Of a DNA stretch of 64,000 nt, positions 48,201 to 61,500 are shown in pieces. The stretch's first letter is position 1, and every line of letters starts with the position of its first letter. A model generated the notes under the pieces. It did no database searches. It was not told the origin of the DNA and saw only the letters and a list, made by a program, of their open reading frames with translations. The stretch is from Tipula vernalis (Eukaryota; Arthropoda; Insecta; Diptera; Tipulidae). The stretch spans positions 140,348,577 through 140,412,576 of the forward strand of contig OY282558.1 in the NCBI GenBank assembly GCA_958295665.1, in the 5' to 3' direction. Made by a program: the position numbers and the translations under genes.

Positions 48201-51200
48201 GCGACTTCCTTGAGATATGTCCTCGAGCCTTAAATAACCAAATTTGGACTAAACAAAACCCTCATCAGCTGTTTAAAAATAATTCAGTCTTATTTACTCT
48301 GATTGTAAAACTATGACGGTGGACGATAATTAAATGTCCGATAAATGGCAACCTCTGGCGTTGAGCACATTTCATGATGTGGTGCATTGTTTTGGCCGAA
48401 ATGTTAGCAATTTCTTGTACCCATCTTGGCATTTTTGCTTGTTTACAAATTTTTCAACCAAAAATAGGCCCCAACGCTAAAATAGTTCTCTGCAACTCTA
48501 ACATAAACTTTTGAAGCAATTCTAATCTTGCTTTGATTTATCAAGTCATGATTTTTGCGTTTTTGCCGCTTTTTTCTTTGACAACAAAGTGATTTGCCTA
48601 AAAGCCATCGACTAATGATAATGGGGACGTATCCATCCCTTGTAATAATAGATCAAAAGAATGCCATCAAAACCAATCTGGAAGAGGGAGACTTTAATTT
48701 TTTGAGCTCACAGCTGCTACTGAGGATCAGAATGTCTAGAGCTACCCAGAAGTCAAAACCTAATATAAAGATCAGGCACAAAGAACTTTTCATCAGCTTT
48801 GTGGTGTAGTTAGGTATAGAACCACGAAGACATAACGTTGAATTCGGCGATTAGAGCCATTTGTGGTATATATCTTCCCAGCGTAGCCAATTCCATACGC
48901 TAATGTTTCCTCCACTATTAAGGAGGTCCTTAAAATAAATGCTGAAAATGAATTTCTCTATATTTATCTGAAAAGCTTAAATAAAAGCTTTTGGATCGAA
49001 TGTCACTCACTAATTGGTTTTCCTCTTTGCTACTACGGGTTCCACAATTATTTGTTTAGCAATTATTCAAATCATCCTGACAAAGGAGCTATCTGTAGTG
49101 TATCTTATGCTCTTTGAAACGACTTTCCTTATTTTGTAGTGTGGGGGTGTTAAATCTCCGCCGTAATTTAGGCAACAAATTTGTTTACAAGTTTTGAAGG
49201 TTTTCCAAACCACTTCGTTGCAACCGGTTACAAAGGATTGGGTAGAACATGATAAGCTACTGCAATTATTTAATTGATAGACAATTCGATTTAACCGGGG
49301 ATATGCTTCCCAAAATCACAATTCAGTGAACGATTAACCATTGTAAAATGAACAAAGTTCAAATTTCAACCTATAAAAATGTTAAACTTATATATAAACT
49401 CTTCTCGAGAACATATTTTCCAATTGATTTACAATCGACATAGAAAATCACGACAAGAAATGCGGAAAGTATACGGAAATAACAGTTAGACGATAAACTT
49501 AATGCAATCTTACTGTAAATTGATATATTCTAGGGGGTAGAGAAAAGTAGAAAATTATATCGAATTGAAGTGCATAAATTAGATTTCAAATTGAGATTAT
49601 TGCAAGTAAATGAAAATTTAATTTTGTGCGGGTTATCACCGCTGCAAATCTAAATTGAAATTGATCTTATTTTTGAGATAAGAATGAATGCGGAAAATAA
49701 TTTTTTTTTTTTGGTAATGTTGCATCTCTAAATTATGTCACACGAAAATTATTCCCGGGGAAAATTCCTTTATCAACAGTTTTCAGCCGGTTTAGTCCAT
49801 CACATTATAGAGGATTACAAAAACAATATTACATCGTAAAGATGAAATTCCATTCCCCTCCACAAAAAATGTTTGTACGCACACAGCCATAAATTAATGT
49901 TATTGCAATAAATGGTACGCAGAGAGTTGATAAGTATGAGGTATGTCGAGGACGTTTAATATACTCCACCCCATACAAGTTAATGAGTATTACAAAATTT
50001 CACATCGACCACCAATTTTTTATTACCGTTGTTACATAAATACATAAAACAGAATATGTATGTTGTGTAAGCGTATTATACATTTATACATTACCTATGT
50101 TATGAATGAGAAAATTGTCAGTTGGTTGTGCCAGTAAAACCCGGCACAACAATAAAATAAAATAAAAATGTGGATATAGGTAGTCGTTAATCACCTTTAT
50201 GAATATATGGTATTCATGTATGGTCGGCCTATCCCTATATATTTAACGTAATTTGTGTCTTCTGTTAAATGCTTGACCATAAATTCTTAGAGACGATTAG
50301 CGAGAGAATTTTCTTTTGTTAATATCTTTGTATAGGGTTGCGATACCATTGAATGCTCGTAAATGCGAAATGATTTACTTAAATAATTCAATTATGAAAA
50401 CAGGTATACGTGCGTCTATTATTATGGTACATAGTTCGATATTACTGGGAATCCATTACTGTTTAGATGTAATCGTAAATAATAAACACCTTAAGTATAG
50501 TACATACAAATAAAGGAACACAACAATAGCAAACAGTTGCGATGAACATCATAAAAACAAACATTCCAACTCTCCTGTAACAATAGGGAGTATTGTTGTT
50601 TTTAAGTAAAGTAAATTCATTTTACCACTTGTATTTGGAGTGTTAATATTTGTGAAACATTATGCTTGGCACTTATTTAAAATGTCAGTATGAAAAATGT
50701 TGATGGACTTTCATTTGTTAATATATTTGTCTGATGATCGGAAATGAAATTTGTGAAATAAGCGTTCATCAACAATGTAACTCGATCATCCACTAAATGC
50801 AAATGTTTGAAACCAGTTAAATTTTCCGCAAAATTTTGGCCTAAATTTTGTGTTGAATTTTAACCCTATTTTTTTCAGCTAAACAGAAGTTGAATTTTGA
50901 ACAGATCTTTAGAAAAAAAATATTGTTTTACTTATAGCTTAAATTTTTTGCAATGGTAGAATTTTCCTTCCCTAACAACTATATGGGATGTAGATTTAAG
51001 TTTGATAAACGAAACAGAGGGATTAAATAGAATGTCTTTCTAGATTCCTACTAACGGTGGTCTTGCCATCAGCAAGCTAGCAGTTTAATAAAAACGTCAC
51101 GTTTGTTTTATTACCACTTCACAAAACTGGACAAAAGGGACAATATTTAGGGCGGAATTAAGTCTGCGTAAATTAATCCGCCGTGAAATTAATTTATTCC

Positions 51201-51979
51201 TAAGTTAATTTACCAGTTTTTTAGTACTTTACCATGTAGGTATAATGTATAGCTTCAAGCTCATTTGAAGACCCTACATTCATTTTACTTTCGCCGACTT
51301 TAATTTTGATGGCGGAATTAATTTACATTTTTCGGCGGAGTTAAATTAGATCGTCGATATTTAACTTTAAAAAACTGAATTAAATCTGCGCGAAATTATT
51401 TCATTTAAAAAAATTAAATGTCGCGAATTAAATTTATATTTAAAATTAATAACAAAAATGTTCGCAGTTAATTCAATCCCCCTAATATTTTGTTTCATTT
51501 TTTTCAAATTCGAAATTAAATGCTTAGTCGAATTTCGGGCTAAATTATTTATATTTAATTTTTAAATAAATTTTAGGATGAATTTTAGGCTGATTTATGA
51601 GTGCAAATAACTCCGCCAACTGTTGGCTGTGGCCTCTAAGTGCTGAGTAAAATCAGTGTGTTGAGACCTGAAAGCACATGATACATGTTAAATTTTAGGA
51701 GAATAATAAATCGCTCGGTTTTAATATTGCAATGTTTCATTCTGTTTCATGTGACCACTAAGGTGCAGATTTCCAAGATCCGCGTTGTATCCTGCTAAAT
51801 GGTATGCCACTTAGTCAGACTTTTTAGGTAGATAGGTATGGGGAACTTATGTTCAATAGCTATACACTTCTCAAGAAGTCTGTTTTAAAGCGAAATATTT
51901 ATACCAATCCTTGTATTTAGAGAGTACAGTAGAAAATTATGATAATAAAGCGATAGTTTTAGGTGATTTTATTCTATAT
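48201..51979. other. AT-rich noncoding spacer with possible repeat remnants
   Basis: No gene is recognised. 48300-49250 could hold further decayed sequence of the adjacent BEL/Pao copy but no block is convincing. 51130-51580 repeats the words GGCGGAATTAA and TTAATTTA several times, like a decayed dispersed repeat. Confidence 0.45.
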
Positions 51980-54586
51980 TAGACGAAGTCAAATTCAAAC
52001 ACAATATCAAAGTAAATGTCAAAGTCAAAGTCAATGCCAAAGTCAAAGCCAAAGTAACAGTTAACATCATGGTCGAAGTCAAAATCATAGTCAAGATCAA
52101 TATCATGACAAAGTCAACGTAAAAGTCAAAGTCAAGATCAAACCCAAATTCAAATTCAAAGTCAAAGTCAAAGTCAAAGTCAAAGTCAAAGTCAAAGTCA
52201 AAGTCAAAGTCAAAGTCAAAGTCAAAGTCAAAGTCAAAGTCAAAGTCAAAGTCAAAGTCAAAGTCAAAGTCAAAGTCAAAGTCAAAGTCAAAGTCAAAGT
52301 CAAAGTCAAAGTCAAAGTCAAAGTCAAAGTCAAAGTCAAAGTCAAAGTCAAAGTCGAAGTCAAAGTCAAAGTCAAAGTCAAAGTCAAAGTCAAAGTCAAA
52401 GTCAAAGTCGAAGTCAAAGTCAAAGTCAAAGTCAAAGTCAAAGTCAAAGTCAAAGTCAAAGTCAAAGTCAAAGTCAAAGTTAAAGTCAAAGTCAAAGTCA
52501 AAGTCAAAGTCAAAGTCAAAGTCAAAGTCAAAGTCAAAGTCAAAATCAAAGTCAAAGTCAAAGTCAAAGTCAAAGTCCAAGTCCAAGTCCAAGTCCAAGT
52601 CCAAGTCCAAGTCAAAGTCAAAGTCAAAGTCAAAGTCAAAGTCAAAGTCAAAGTCAAAGTCAAAGTCAAAGTCAAAGTCAAAGTCAAAGTCAAAGTCGAA
52701 GTCAAAGTCAAAGTCAAAGTCAAAGTCAAAGTCAAAGTCAAAGTCAAAGTCAAAGTCAAAGTCGAAGTCAAAGTCAAAGTCAAAGTCAAAGTCAAAGTCA
52801 AAGTCAAAGTCAAAGTCAAAGTCAAAGTCAAAGTCAAAGTTAAAGTCAAAGTCAAAGTCAAAGTCAAAGTCAAAGTCAAAATCAAAGTCAAAGTCAAAGT
52901 CAAAGTCAAAGTCCAAGTCCAAGTCCAAGTCAAAGTCAAAGTCAAAGTCAAAGCCAAAGTTACAGTTAACATCATGGTCGAAGTCAAAATCATAGTAAAG
53001 ATCAATATCAAGCCAAAGTCAACGTAAAAGTCAAAGTCAAGATCAAAGCCAAATTCAAATTCAAAGTCAAAGTCAAAGTCAAAGTCAAAGTCAAAGTCAA
53101 AGTCAAAGTCAAAGTCAAAGTCAAAGTCAAAGTCAAAGTCAAAGTCAAAGTCAAAGTCAAAGTCAAAGTCAAAGTCAAAGTCAAAGTCAAAGTCAAAGTC
53201 AAAGTCAAAGTTAAAGTTAAAGTCAAAGTCAAAGTCAAAGTCAAAGTCAAAGTCAAAGTCAAAGTCAAAGTCAAAGTCAAAGTCAAGGTCAAAGTCAAAG
53301 TCAAAGTCAAAGTCAAAGTCAAAGTCAAAGTCAAAGTCAAAGTCAAAGTCAAAGTTAAAGTCAAAGTCAAAGTCAAAGTCAAAGACAAAGTCAAAGTCAA
53401 AGTCAAAGTCAAAGTCAAAGTCAAAGTCCAAGTCCAAGTCCAAGTCCAAGTCCAAGTCCAAGTCAAAGTCAAAGTCAAAGTCAAAGTCAAAGTCAAAGTC
53501 AAAGTCAAAGTCAAAGTCAAAGTCAAAGTCAAAGTCAAAGTCAAAGTCAAAGTCAAAGTCAAAGTCAAAGTCAAAGTCAAAGTCAAAGTCAAAGTCAAAG
53601 TCAAAGTCAAAGTCAAAGTCAAAGTCAAAGTCAAAGTCAAAGTCAAAGTCAAAGTCAAAGTCAAAGTCAAAGTCAAAGTCAAAGTCAAAGTCAAAGTCAA
53701 AGTCCAAGTCCAAGTCAAAGTCAAAGTCAAAGTCAAAGTCAAAGTCAAAGTCAAAGTCAAATTCAAAGTCAAAGTCAAAGTCATAGTCAAAGTCAAAGTT
53801 AAAGTCAAAGTCAAAGTCAAAGTCAAAGTCAAAGTCAAATTCAAAGTCAAAGTCAAAGTCAAAGTCAAAGTCAAAGTCAAAGTCATAGTCAAAGTCAAAG
53901 TTAAAGTCAAAGTCAAAGTCAAAGTCAAAGTCAAAGTCAAAGTCAAAGTCAAAGTCAAAGTCAAAGTCAAAGTCAAAGTCAAAGTCAAAGTCAAAGTCAA
54001 AGTCAAAGTCAAAGTCAAAGTCAAAGTCAAAGTCAAAGTCAAAGTCAAAGTCAAAGTCAAAGTCAAAGTCAAAGTCAAAGTCAAAGTCAAAGTCAAAGTC
54101 AAAGTCAAAGTCAAAGTCAAAGTCAAAGTCAAAGTCAAAGTCAAAGTCAAAGTCAAAGTCAAAGTCAAAGTCAAAGTCAAAGTCAAAGTCAAAGTCAAAG
54201 TCAAAGTCAAAGTCAAAGTCAAAGTCAAAGTCAAAGTCAAAGTCCAAGTCCAAGTCCAAGTCAAAGTCAAAGTCAAAGTCAAAGTCAAAATCAAAGTCAA
54301 AGTCAAAGTCAAAGTCAAAGTCAAAGTCAAAGTCAAACTCAAACTCAAACTCAAACTCAAACTCAAACTCAAACTCAAAGTTACAGTTAAATTAAAAGTC
54401 AAAGTTAAAGTCAAAATCAGAGTCAAACTCAAAGTCAGAGTCAAAGGCAGAGTTAAATTTAAAGTCAAAGTCAAGGTCATGCTCAAAATCGAAGTCAAAA
54501 TCAAAATCAAAGTCAAAGTTAAAATCAAAAACGAAGTCAAATTCCAAGTCAAAGTCAAAGTCAAATTCAAAGTCAAAGTCAGTGGA
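51980..54586 (+). repeat. (AAAGTC)n hexanucleotide array with large-scale internal duplications
   Basis: About 2.6 kb of AAAGTC with tracts of CAAGTC (near 52575-52610, 53426-53461, 53701-53716 and 54241-54261) and rare variants. A ~110-bp non-perfect segment containing TTAACATCATGGTCGAAGTC occurs at 52061 and again at 52966, 905 bp apart, with matching flanks, so a large block was tandemly duplicated. The edges (51980-52140 and 54360-54586) are degraded. Very long minus-strand frames (FDFD, TLTL) are artefacts of the hexamer. Confidence 0.97.
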
Positions 54587-54587
54587 C

Positions 54588-54758
54588 ATGGGGCCGAAAC
54601 GACCTCAACCTATTCTCAAACTTTAAATGGGTATGATCCTCGACTTTCTTGATTGAAGTCATCAGAGGTTCTTTAATGATATATTGTGCCTAGTGAGCCA
54701 CTTTTGGTAAGCAGAACTGGCGCTGTGGGATGAACCAAACGTTATGTTACGGCGCCAA
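54588..54758 (+). rRNA. Fragment of 28S rRNA gene, diverged
   Basis: About 170 bp reads GGGGCCGAAACGACCTCAAC, CTATTCTCAAACTTTAAATG, later CACTTTTGGTAAGCAGAACT, then GGCGCTGTGGGATGAACCAA and GTTACGGCGCC. These are contiguous, strongly conserved parts of eukaryotic large-subunit rRNA, and the variable stretch between them (TCGACTTTCTTGATTGAAG) is of insect type. Small changes are present (for example ATGGGTATGATCC where ATGGGTAAGAACC is expected). Neither flank is rDNA: a hexamer array on the left and (AGTCAT)n on the right. It is an isolated pseudogene fragment, not a working rRNA gene. Confidence 0.9.
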
Positions 54759-54774
54759 AAGCGTCCTAGTCCCT

Positions 54775-54935
54775 AATTCTAGTCATAGTCCTAGTCCTAG
54801 CTATAGTCATAGTCATAGTTACAGTCAAATTCATAGTTATAGTCATAGTCATAGCCATAGTCATAGTCAAAGTCTTAGTCATGGTCATATTTAGAGTAAT
54901 AGCTATAGTCATAGTTATAGTAATAAAAGTCATGC
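54775..54935 (+). repeat. Degenerate (AGTCAT)n hexanucleotide array
   Basis: About 27 imperfect AGTCAT/AGTTAT/AGTCCT units directly after the 28S fragment. The unit shares AGTC with the larger AAAGTC array on the other side of the fragment, which suggests a common origin or that the fragment interrupted one array. Confidence 0.85.
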
Positions 54936-55547
54936 AAAAGGAGAACGTTAGAGCGACTGTTCATCAGAAAAAAAACTTAAACTAGCCTACCAAAAACAAA
55001 GCTTCTACAACAAGGGCGCCCTTAAAAGGGTATCTATCCAAAAATAGAAGTGATTGTCCATAGTGGTGGAAAACGTTCGGCGAGCAGGATAATAATATTA
55101 CGAAGCAGGACGCCCAATACCGGCGGCTTTGGGCATAGAGAGAGCGGCAGTGGGAAACTTGCCTGCCGGAACAAGAAAAGTTAAAAGTCTGCTTACTCTA
55201 ACCAAACCAGGTTGAGCAAATAATGAAAATGTGAGGCAAGGAGTCCTGACTCATTCACGAGCAGCACAAGAGCCCAGATATGCCTATAGCGAGTTAAGGG
55301 TCTGGGACATCTTAGCTTCCTGACCATAAGGGGAACAGCAGAAGGAAATGATTAGTGAGACAATTTTAGATAATGGACTGAGAAATTTGATTTACTCTTT
55401 AGAGATTGACAGCGAATTCTCTGATTAACTTAAAGATAGACACAACGCGCATAGCGAAATCAAAAATATGGTTCGAATGATCTATCCACTTACTTAGATA
55501 ATGGACAAGGCAGGGATGACACATTACGATAGCGACGGAAGGGTGAG
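54936..55547. other. Unassigned sequence, possibly decayed R1-like ORF1 upstream region
   Basis: Base composition is less AT-rich than the spacers and similar to the adjacent R1-like gag remnant, but no conserved block can be read. I assign no gene. Confidence 0.35.
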
Positions 55548-56002
55548 TTGGCAACCAAAGGAAGCATTACTCGAATGGAGGCAAAAAGTCCTTTTTATAA
55601 AATTGTTAAAATTCTTACCATGGGGGTACAAACGGCAGTGGTTAGTCTAAGAAGCAAAATGGCAGAGATAGTTGTACGAAAAAGCATTATATGGAATGGT
55701 TCAGTGATTTACCGAATTCAAGTGAAAATCGAGCCAGTAAAATGTTTCAAATGCTTCGGTTTTGGTCAAGGGGCTCGAAAATTTGGAGTAGTGATGACAA
55801 ATCTAAACGGTGGTGGAAGTACGGTAAAGATAGGCGTATTGTGGAAGATTGCAACATGAAACTGAAATGTTTGCTTTCCAGTGAAAAGGTCATTGGAAGA
55901 AACGAACCCGCCACTGGTAGAAATCAAATTGATCCAATTAAATCTCAACCATTAAGGCACCAATATGGTCGAGAAAGCAAGCAAGCAGCACTGCTGATTT
56001 AA
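55548..56002 (+). pseudogene. R1-like ORF1 (Gag-like) remnant
   Basis: AEIVVRKSIIWNGSVIYRIQ followed by VEPVK-like CFKCFGFGQGARK is the region leading into the first CCHC knuckle of R1-clade Gag proteins (the H of the knuckle is now Q). After a frameshift the frame at 55691-56002 continues DKSKRWWKYGKDRRIVEDCN, a second knuckle that has lost its cysteines. No ORF2 follows; a BEL/Pao remnant begins about 130 bp later. Confidence 0.65.
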
Positions 56003-56129
56003 AGAACTATGCCAAAAGAACGACCAGGATCCGTGGAATGTAAATCATATAAAACAGTTATGACCAGGGTCAAGCGTACGTGCTTAGCGTGCCCGACATG
56101 CCTTTTAGGTTGGATAATATCGTCACTAA

Positions 56130-58475
56130 AATGGGTTTCAACTTAGAAAATATTCGTCGAATTTCCCTTTTTTTTCTTCGCCCTCTGATCCTGCTTCCAA
56201 CGTTTCAATAGTACTAGGTCTATCTTGGAATACTTCGTCTGATGAGTTCGAGATGAATTTTTCCAAGTTCTCATTAGAAACGATTTGTACTAAAAGAAAC
56301 ATTTTATTAGAGATTTGCCGATTGTTCGATCCTTTAGTATTAAGTACTAAACTCATTATGCAAACGATTTGGATTTTTCACAACGTAGACTGGGATGATA
56401 TAATTACATATTCACAATATTCGCGATCAATGGATGGATTTTAAGAGACAGCTGCTTCAATTAAATCGCATAACGGTTCCACGATGCATTTTAGTGCCTG
56501 AATCTAAGCTGAGATCCACGGATTCTCAGATGCATCCGAAAAAGGGTTCGGTTGTGTAATATATCTGAGGGTTACTGATGACAATAACAAAACTTCCGTA
56601 CGATTGATTTGTTCCAAATCTAGAGTTGGGAAGTCTTAAAATGCAAACTATACCTCGGTTAGAGCTTTGTGCCGCATTGCTGGTCACACAAATTTTACAT
56701 AAATTGATTGAAAGTTTAGATATGCAATTCGACCAAATTTATCTTTCGTCGGATTCTGAGATAATTTTGCTTCGAATTAAATCCGAATTATCTAAATATG
56801 CTTCGTTTGTGGCAAATAGGATTACTCAAATTCAGGAATTTTCATCTCTTCGAAGTTGGTGCTATATACCAACATCATTAAATCCTGCAGATTTCATTTC
56901 TCGTGGCTTAATGCCTAATGAGTTTTTAAAGCAAGATTTGTGGTGGTCTGGTTCCCGTTTTCTTTTAGAAAATGTTTCAAATTGGCCTAAAAATTCAAAT
57001 TGTAAAATCAGTCCAGATTTGCTAAAAATAGATATTCGAAAAAACTCTTCGACCATTGCCTGTATTTCTGAATTGCATTGGGATTTGCTTGACAGATTCT
57101 CCTCGATCACAAAGCTTTGTCGTGTTACAGATTATGTTTGTCGATTCATAATTAATCTCAAACAAAATAAGGAATTAAGGAGTACTAGAGAGCTTACTTC
57201 AAATGAGTTAAAAAATTCCTTAATCAGCCTTGTAATAGCCGTTCAGAATACCAAATTCAGTTCAAAATTCCAAAATTCATTTAGTGTTGGAAGACGTCTT
57301 TGTAATTCAGAACTAAACTCGACAAATAAACACTCCATTATGTTACCAAGTAAACATATATTTTCCACATTAATAGTTCGATCGGAACATATTCGGCTTC
57401 TACACTGTGGGCTTAAAACTCTTCTATACAATGTGAGATCCCAATATTTGATAATAGGAGCTTGAAACTTATGTAGGCAAATTGTCAATAAATGTATTAT
57501 TTGCTTCAAAAATAAGCCCAAACTGTCGCATCAAATAATGGGAGATTTGCCAGCTGATCGTGTCACGAAGTAAAGGCCTTTTTCAATTGTTGGAATAGAT
57601 TTCTGTGGACCATTTTTTGCTAAATCAAACTTAAGATCAAAAACAAAAACTAAAATTTATGTATGTTTATTTATACTATATGCTTCGCAGTTAAGGCTAT
57701 TCATTTGGAAATCGTAATGGATTTATCGTCCGAAGCTTTCCTGGCTTGTTTACGCAGATTTGTCTCAAGGCGTGGTTATTGTTCGAAAAAATATTCGGAC
57801 AATGCTATTTTATTGGTGCTCGTTCTGAATTAACAGAATTGCGAAATTTATTCCAATCTCAAACCTTTCAGGATAATGCTAAAGTATTTTGGGTAAATCA
57901 TCATATAGAATGGCTTACAATTCTCCCACGATCTCCTCATTTTGGTGGATTGTGGGAATCTGCCAGAAAAAGTGCCAAGTGGCACATGAAAATGGTAATA
58001 GGTTTACGGTCACTGACAATCGAAGAATATTATACAGTAACATATAAAATTGAAGCTTGCCTTAATTCACGACCATTGACAGCACTCTCTAGTGATCCAT
58101 CTGATTTTAATGCGCTGTCCCCTGATCATTTCTTGGTTGGCAGTCCTCTGTTAGCCCTTCCTGAACCATTGTTATTTGATCTAAACATTACCAAACTATC
58201 CAGATATCAAACCTTACAGTTGATGCTTCAAAATTTATAAGTGAAATACGTTATAAGTGCCAAAAGCCTTCAGGTGATACATATAAAATAGGTTTATTAT
58301 TTGTTTTGCATGATGCTAAATCCCTAATTGGCCTTTGGTTAGAATTATAGACATACATCCTGGTCCCGATAATCGTGTACGTGTAGTAACCGTATAAACT
58401 TCGAAATCTACATTTAAAAGATCGGTCACTAGAATCAGTATTCTGCCACTCCAACAAAAGACTTGAAATCAGGTT
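56130..58475 (+). pseudogene. Decayed BEL/Pao retrotransposon 3' half, plus strand
   Basis: A17 connector remnants (LLEICRLFDPLVLSTKLIMQ) are at 56295-56400. RNase H is at 56626-56940 (LKMQTIPRLELCAALLV, IYLSSDSEIILLRIKSE, YIPTSLNPADFISRGL), best preserved and open for 279 codons. The integrase zinc domain is at 57360-57560 (HIRLLHCGLKTLLYNVRSQY, CIICFKNKP). The core runs from 57580 (FSIVGIDFCGPFFAKS) to 58070 with PHFGGLWESARKSA and IEACLNSRPL, and a shift separates them. DUF5641 remnants end near 58475. Gag, protease and the RT catalytic core are missing. It is a different lineage from the intact element, judging by low similarity. Confidence 0.85.
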
Positions 58476-58581
58476 GATGTGTTAAATTAATCAGTTTTGT
58501 ATGGAGTAGGTAATATATCTTCATAAATGAATAATTTTGAACTCATTTGTAATACATACTAAATTTGATTAAAATATAGGT
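58476..58581. other. Junction between BEL/Pao remnant and satellite C
   Basis: About 100 bp of AT-rich sequence, perhaps the last trace of the LTR. No motif identified. Confidence 0.35.
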
Positions 58582-61500
58582 CTCGAAACCTATCATTAGA
58601 GGTCCAGACCCACAATCGGAGCACAGTTGCAGATTTCGGATTTTTGTAGCTCAGAATATGCTGAATTATTGTAAGGTGGTTTTCAAGAAAATCGAATTTT
58701 CTATGAAATGTCTAGAAATAATCAAGCAATCTAAATGCACGTTGGCACAACAATTACAGGTCCCGAAACCTATGATTAGAGGTATCCAGACCCATAATCG
58801 GAGCACAGTTGCAGATTTTGGATTTTTGTAGCTCAAAATCTGCTGAATTATAGTAAGGTGATTTTCAAGAAAATCGAATTTACTATGAAATGACTAGAAA
58901 TAATCAAGCAATCTAAACGCACGTTGGCACAACAATTATAGGTCCCGAAACCTATCATTACAGGTATCCAGACCCACAATTGGAGCACAGTTGCAGATTT
59001 TGGATTTTTATAGCTCAGAATCTGCTTAATTATAGTAAGGTGATTTTCAAGAAAATCGAATTTTCTATGAAATGTCTAGAAATAATCAAGCAATCTAAAC
59101 GCACATTACCACAACAATTACAGGACCCGAAACCTATCATTAGAGGTATCAAGACCCGCAATCGGAGCACAGTTGCAAATTTTGGATTTTTGTAGCTCAG
59201 AATCTGCTGAATTATAGTGAGGTGATTTTCAAGAAAATCGAATTCTCTATGAAATGTCTAGAAATATTCAAGCAATCTAAACGCACGTTGGCACAACAAT
59301 TTCAGGTCTCTAAACCTATCATTAGAGGTATCCAGACCCATAATCGGAGCACAGTTGCAGATTTTGAATTTTTGTAGCTCAGAATCTGCTGAATTATAGT
59401 AATGTGATTTTCCAGAAAATCGAATTTTCTATGAAATGTCTAGAAATAATCAAGAAATCTAATCGCACATTAGCACAACAAGTACAGGTCCCGAAACCTA
59501 TCATTAGATGTATCAAGACCCACAATCGAAACACAGTTGCAGATTATGGATTTTTGTAGCTCAGAATCTGCTGAATTATAGTAAGGTGATTTTCCAGAAA
59601 ATCGATTTTTCTATGAAATGTCTAGAAATAATCAAGCAATCTAAATGCACGTTGGCACAACAATTACAGGTCCCGAAACCTATCATTAGAGGTATCAAGA
59701 CCCACAATCGAAGCACAGTTGCACATTTTGGATTTTTGTAGCTCAGAACCTGAAGAATTATAGTAAGGTGATTTTCAAGAAAATCGAATTTTCTATGAAA
59801 TGTCTAGAAATAATCAAGCAATCTAAATGCACATTGGCACAAAAATTACTGTTCCCGAAACCTATCATTAGAGGTATCAAGACCAACAATTGGAGCACAG
59901 TTGCAGATTTTAGATTTTTGTAGCTCAGAATCTGCTGAATTATAGTAAGGTGATTTTCAAGAAAATCGAATTTTCTATGAAATGTCTAGAAATAATTAAG
60001 CAATCTAAATGCACGTTGGCACAACAATTACAGGTCCCGAAACCTAACATTAGAGGTATCAAGACCCACAATCGGAGCACAGTTACAGATTTTGGATTTT
60101 TATAGCTCAGAATCTGCTGAATTATAGTAATGTGATATTCAAGAAAATCGAATTTTCTATGAAATGTCTAGAAATAATCAAGCAATCTAAACGCACATTG
60201 GCACAACAATTACAGGTCCCAAAACTTATCATTAGAGGTATCCAGACCCACAATCGGAGCACATTTGCAGATTTTGGATTTTTGTGGCTCAGAATCTGCT
60301 GAATTATACTAATGTGATTTTCAAGAAAATCGAATTTTCTATGAAATGTCTAGAAATATTCAAGCAATCTAAACGCACATTACCACAAAAATTACAGGAC
60401 GCAAAATATATCATTAGAGGCATCAAGACCCGCAATCGGAGCACAGTTGTAGATTTTGAATTTTTGTAGCTCAGAATCTGATAAATTATAGTAATTTGAT
60501 ATTCAAGAAAATCGAATTGTCTATGAAATGTCTAGAAATATTCAAGCAATCTAAATGCACGTTGGCTCAACAATTACAGGTCCCAAAACCTATCATTAGA
60601 GGTATCAAGACCCACAATCGGAGCACAGTTGCAGATTTTAGATTTTTGTAGCTCAGAATGTGCTGAATTATAGTACCTAAGGTGATTTTCAAGAAAATCG
60701 AATTTTCTATGAAATGTCTAGAAATAATCAAGCAATCTAAACGCACATTGGCACAACAATTACAGGTCCCAAAACTTATCATTAGAGGTATCCAGACCGA
60801 CAATCGGAGCACATTTGCAGATTTTGGATTTTTGTGGCTCAGAATCTGCTGAATTATAGTAATGTGATTTTCAAGAAAATCGAATTTTCTATGAAATGTC
60901 TAGAAATAATCAAGCAATCTAAACGCACATTACCACAAAAATTACAAGACGCAAAATATATCATTAGAGGCATCAAGACCCGCAATCGGAGCACAGCTGT
61001 AGATTTTGAATTTTTGTAGCTCAGAATCTGATAAATTATAGTAATGTGATATTCAAGAAAATCGAATCTTCTATGAAATGTCTAGAAATAATCAAGCAAT
61101 CTAAACGCACATTACCACAAAAATTACAGGACCCGAAACCTATCATTAGAGGCATCAAGACCCGCAATCGGAGCACAGTTGTAGATTTTGAATTTTTGTA
61201 GCTCAGAATCTGCTGAATTATAGTAAAGTGATTTTCAAGAAAATCGAATTTTCTATGAAATGTCTAGAAATAATCAAGCAATCTAAACGCACATTGGTAC
61301 AACAATTACAGGTCCCGAAACTTATCATTAGGGGTATCCAGACCCACAATCGGAGCACAGTTGCAGATTTTGGATTTTTGTAGCTCAGAATCTGCTGAAT
61401 TATAGAAATATGATTTTCAAGAAAATCGAATTTTCTATGAAATGTCTAGAGATAATCAAGCAATCTAAATACACGTTGGCACAACAATTACAGGTCCCGA

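Noticed and set aside
51969..54589. Very long minus-strand open frames (up to 718 codons of FDFD or TLTL)
   Set aside because: A hexamer repeat keeps every frame without a stop open. Composition is purely that of AAAGTC translated, so these are not genes.
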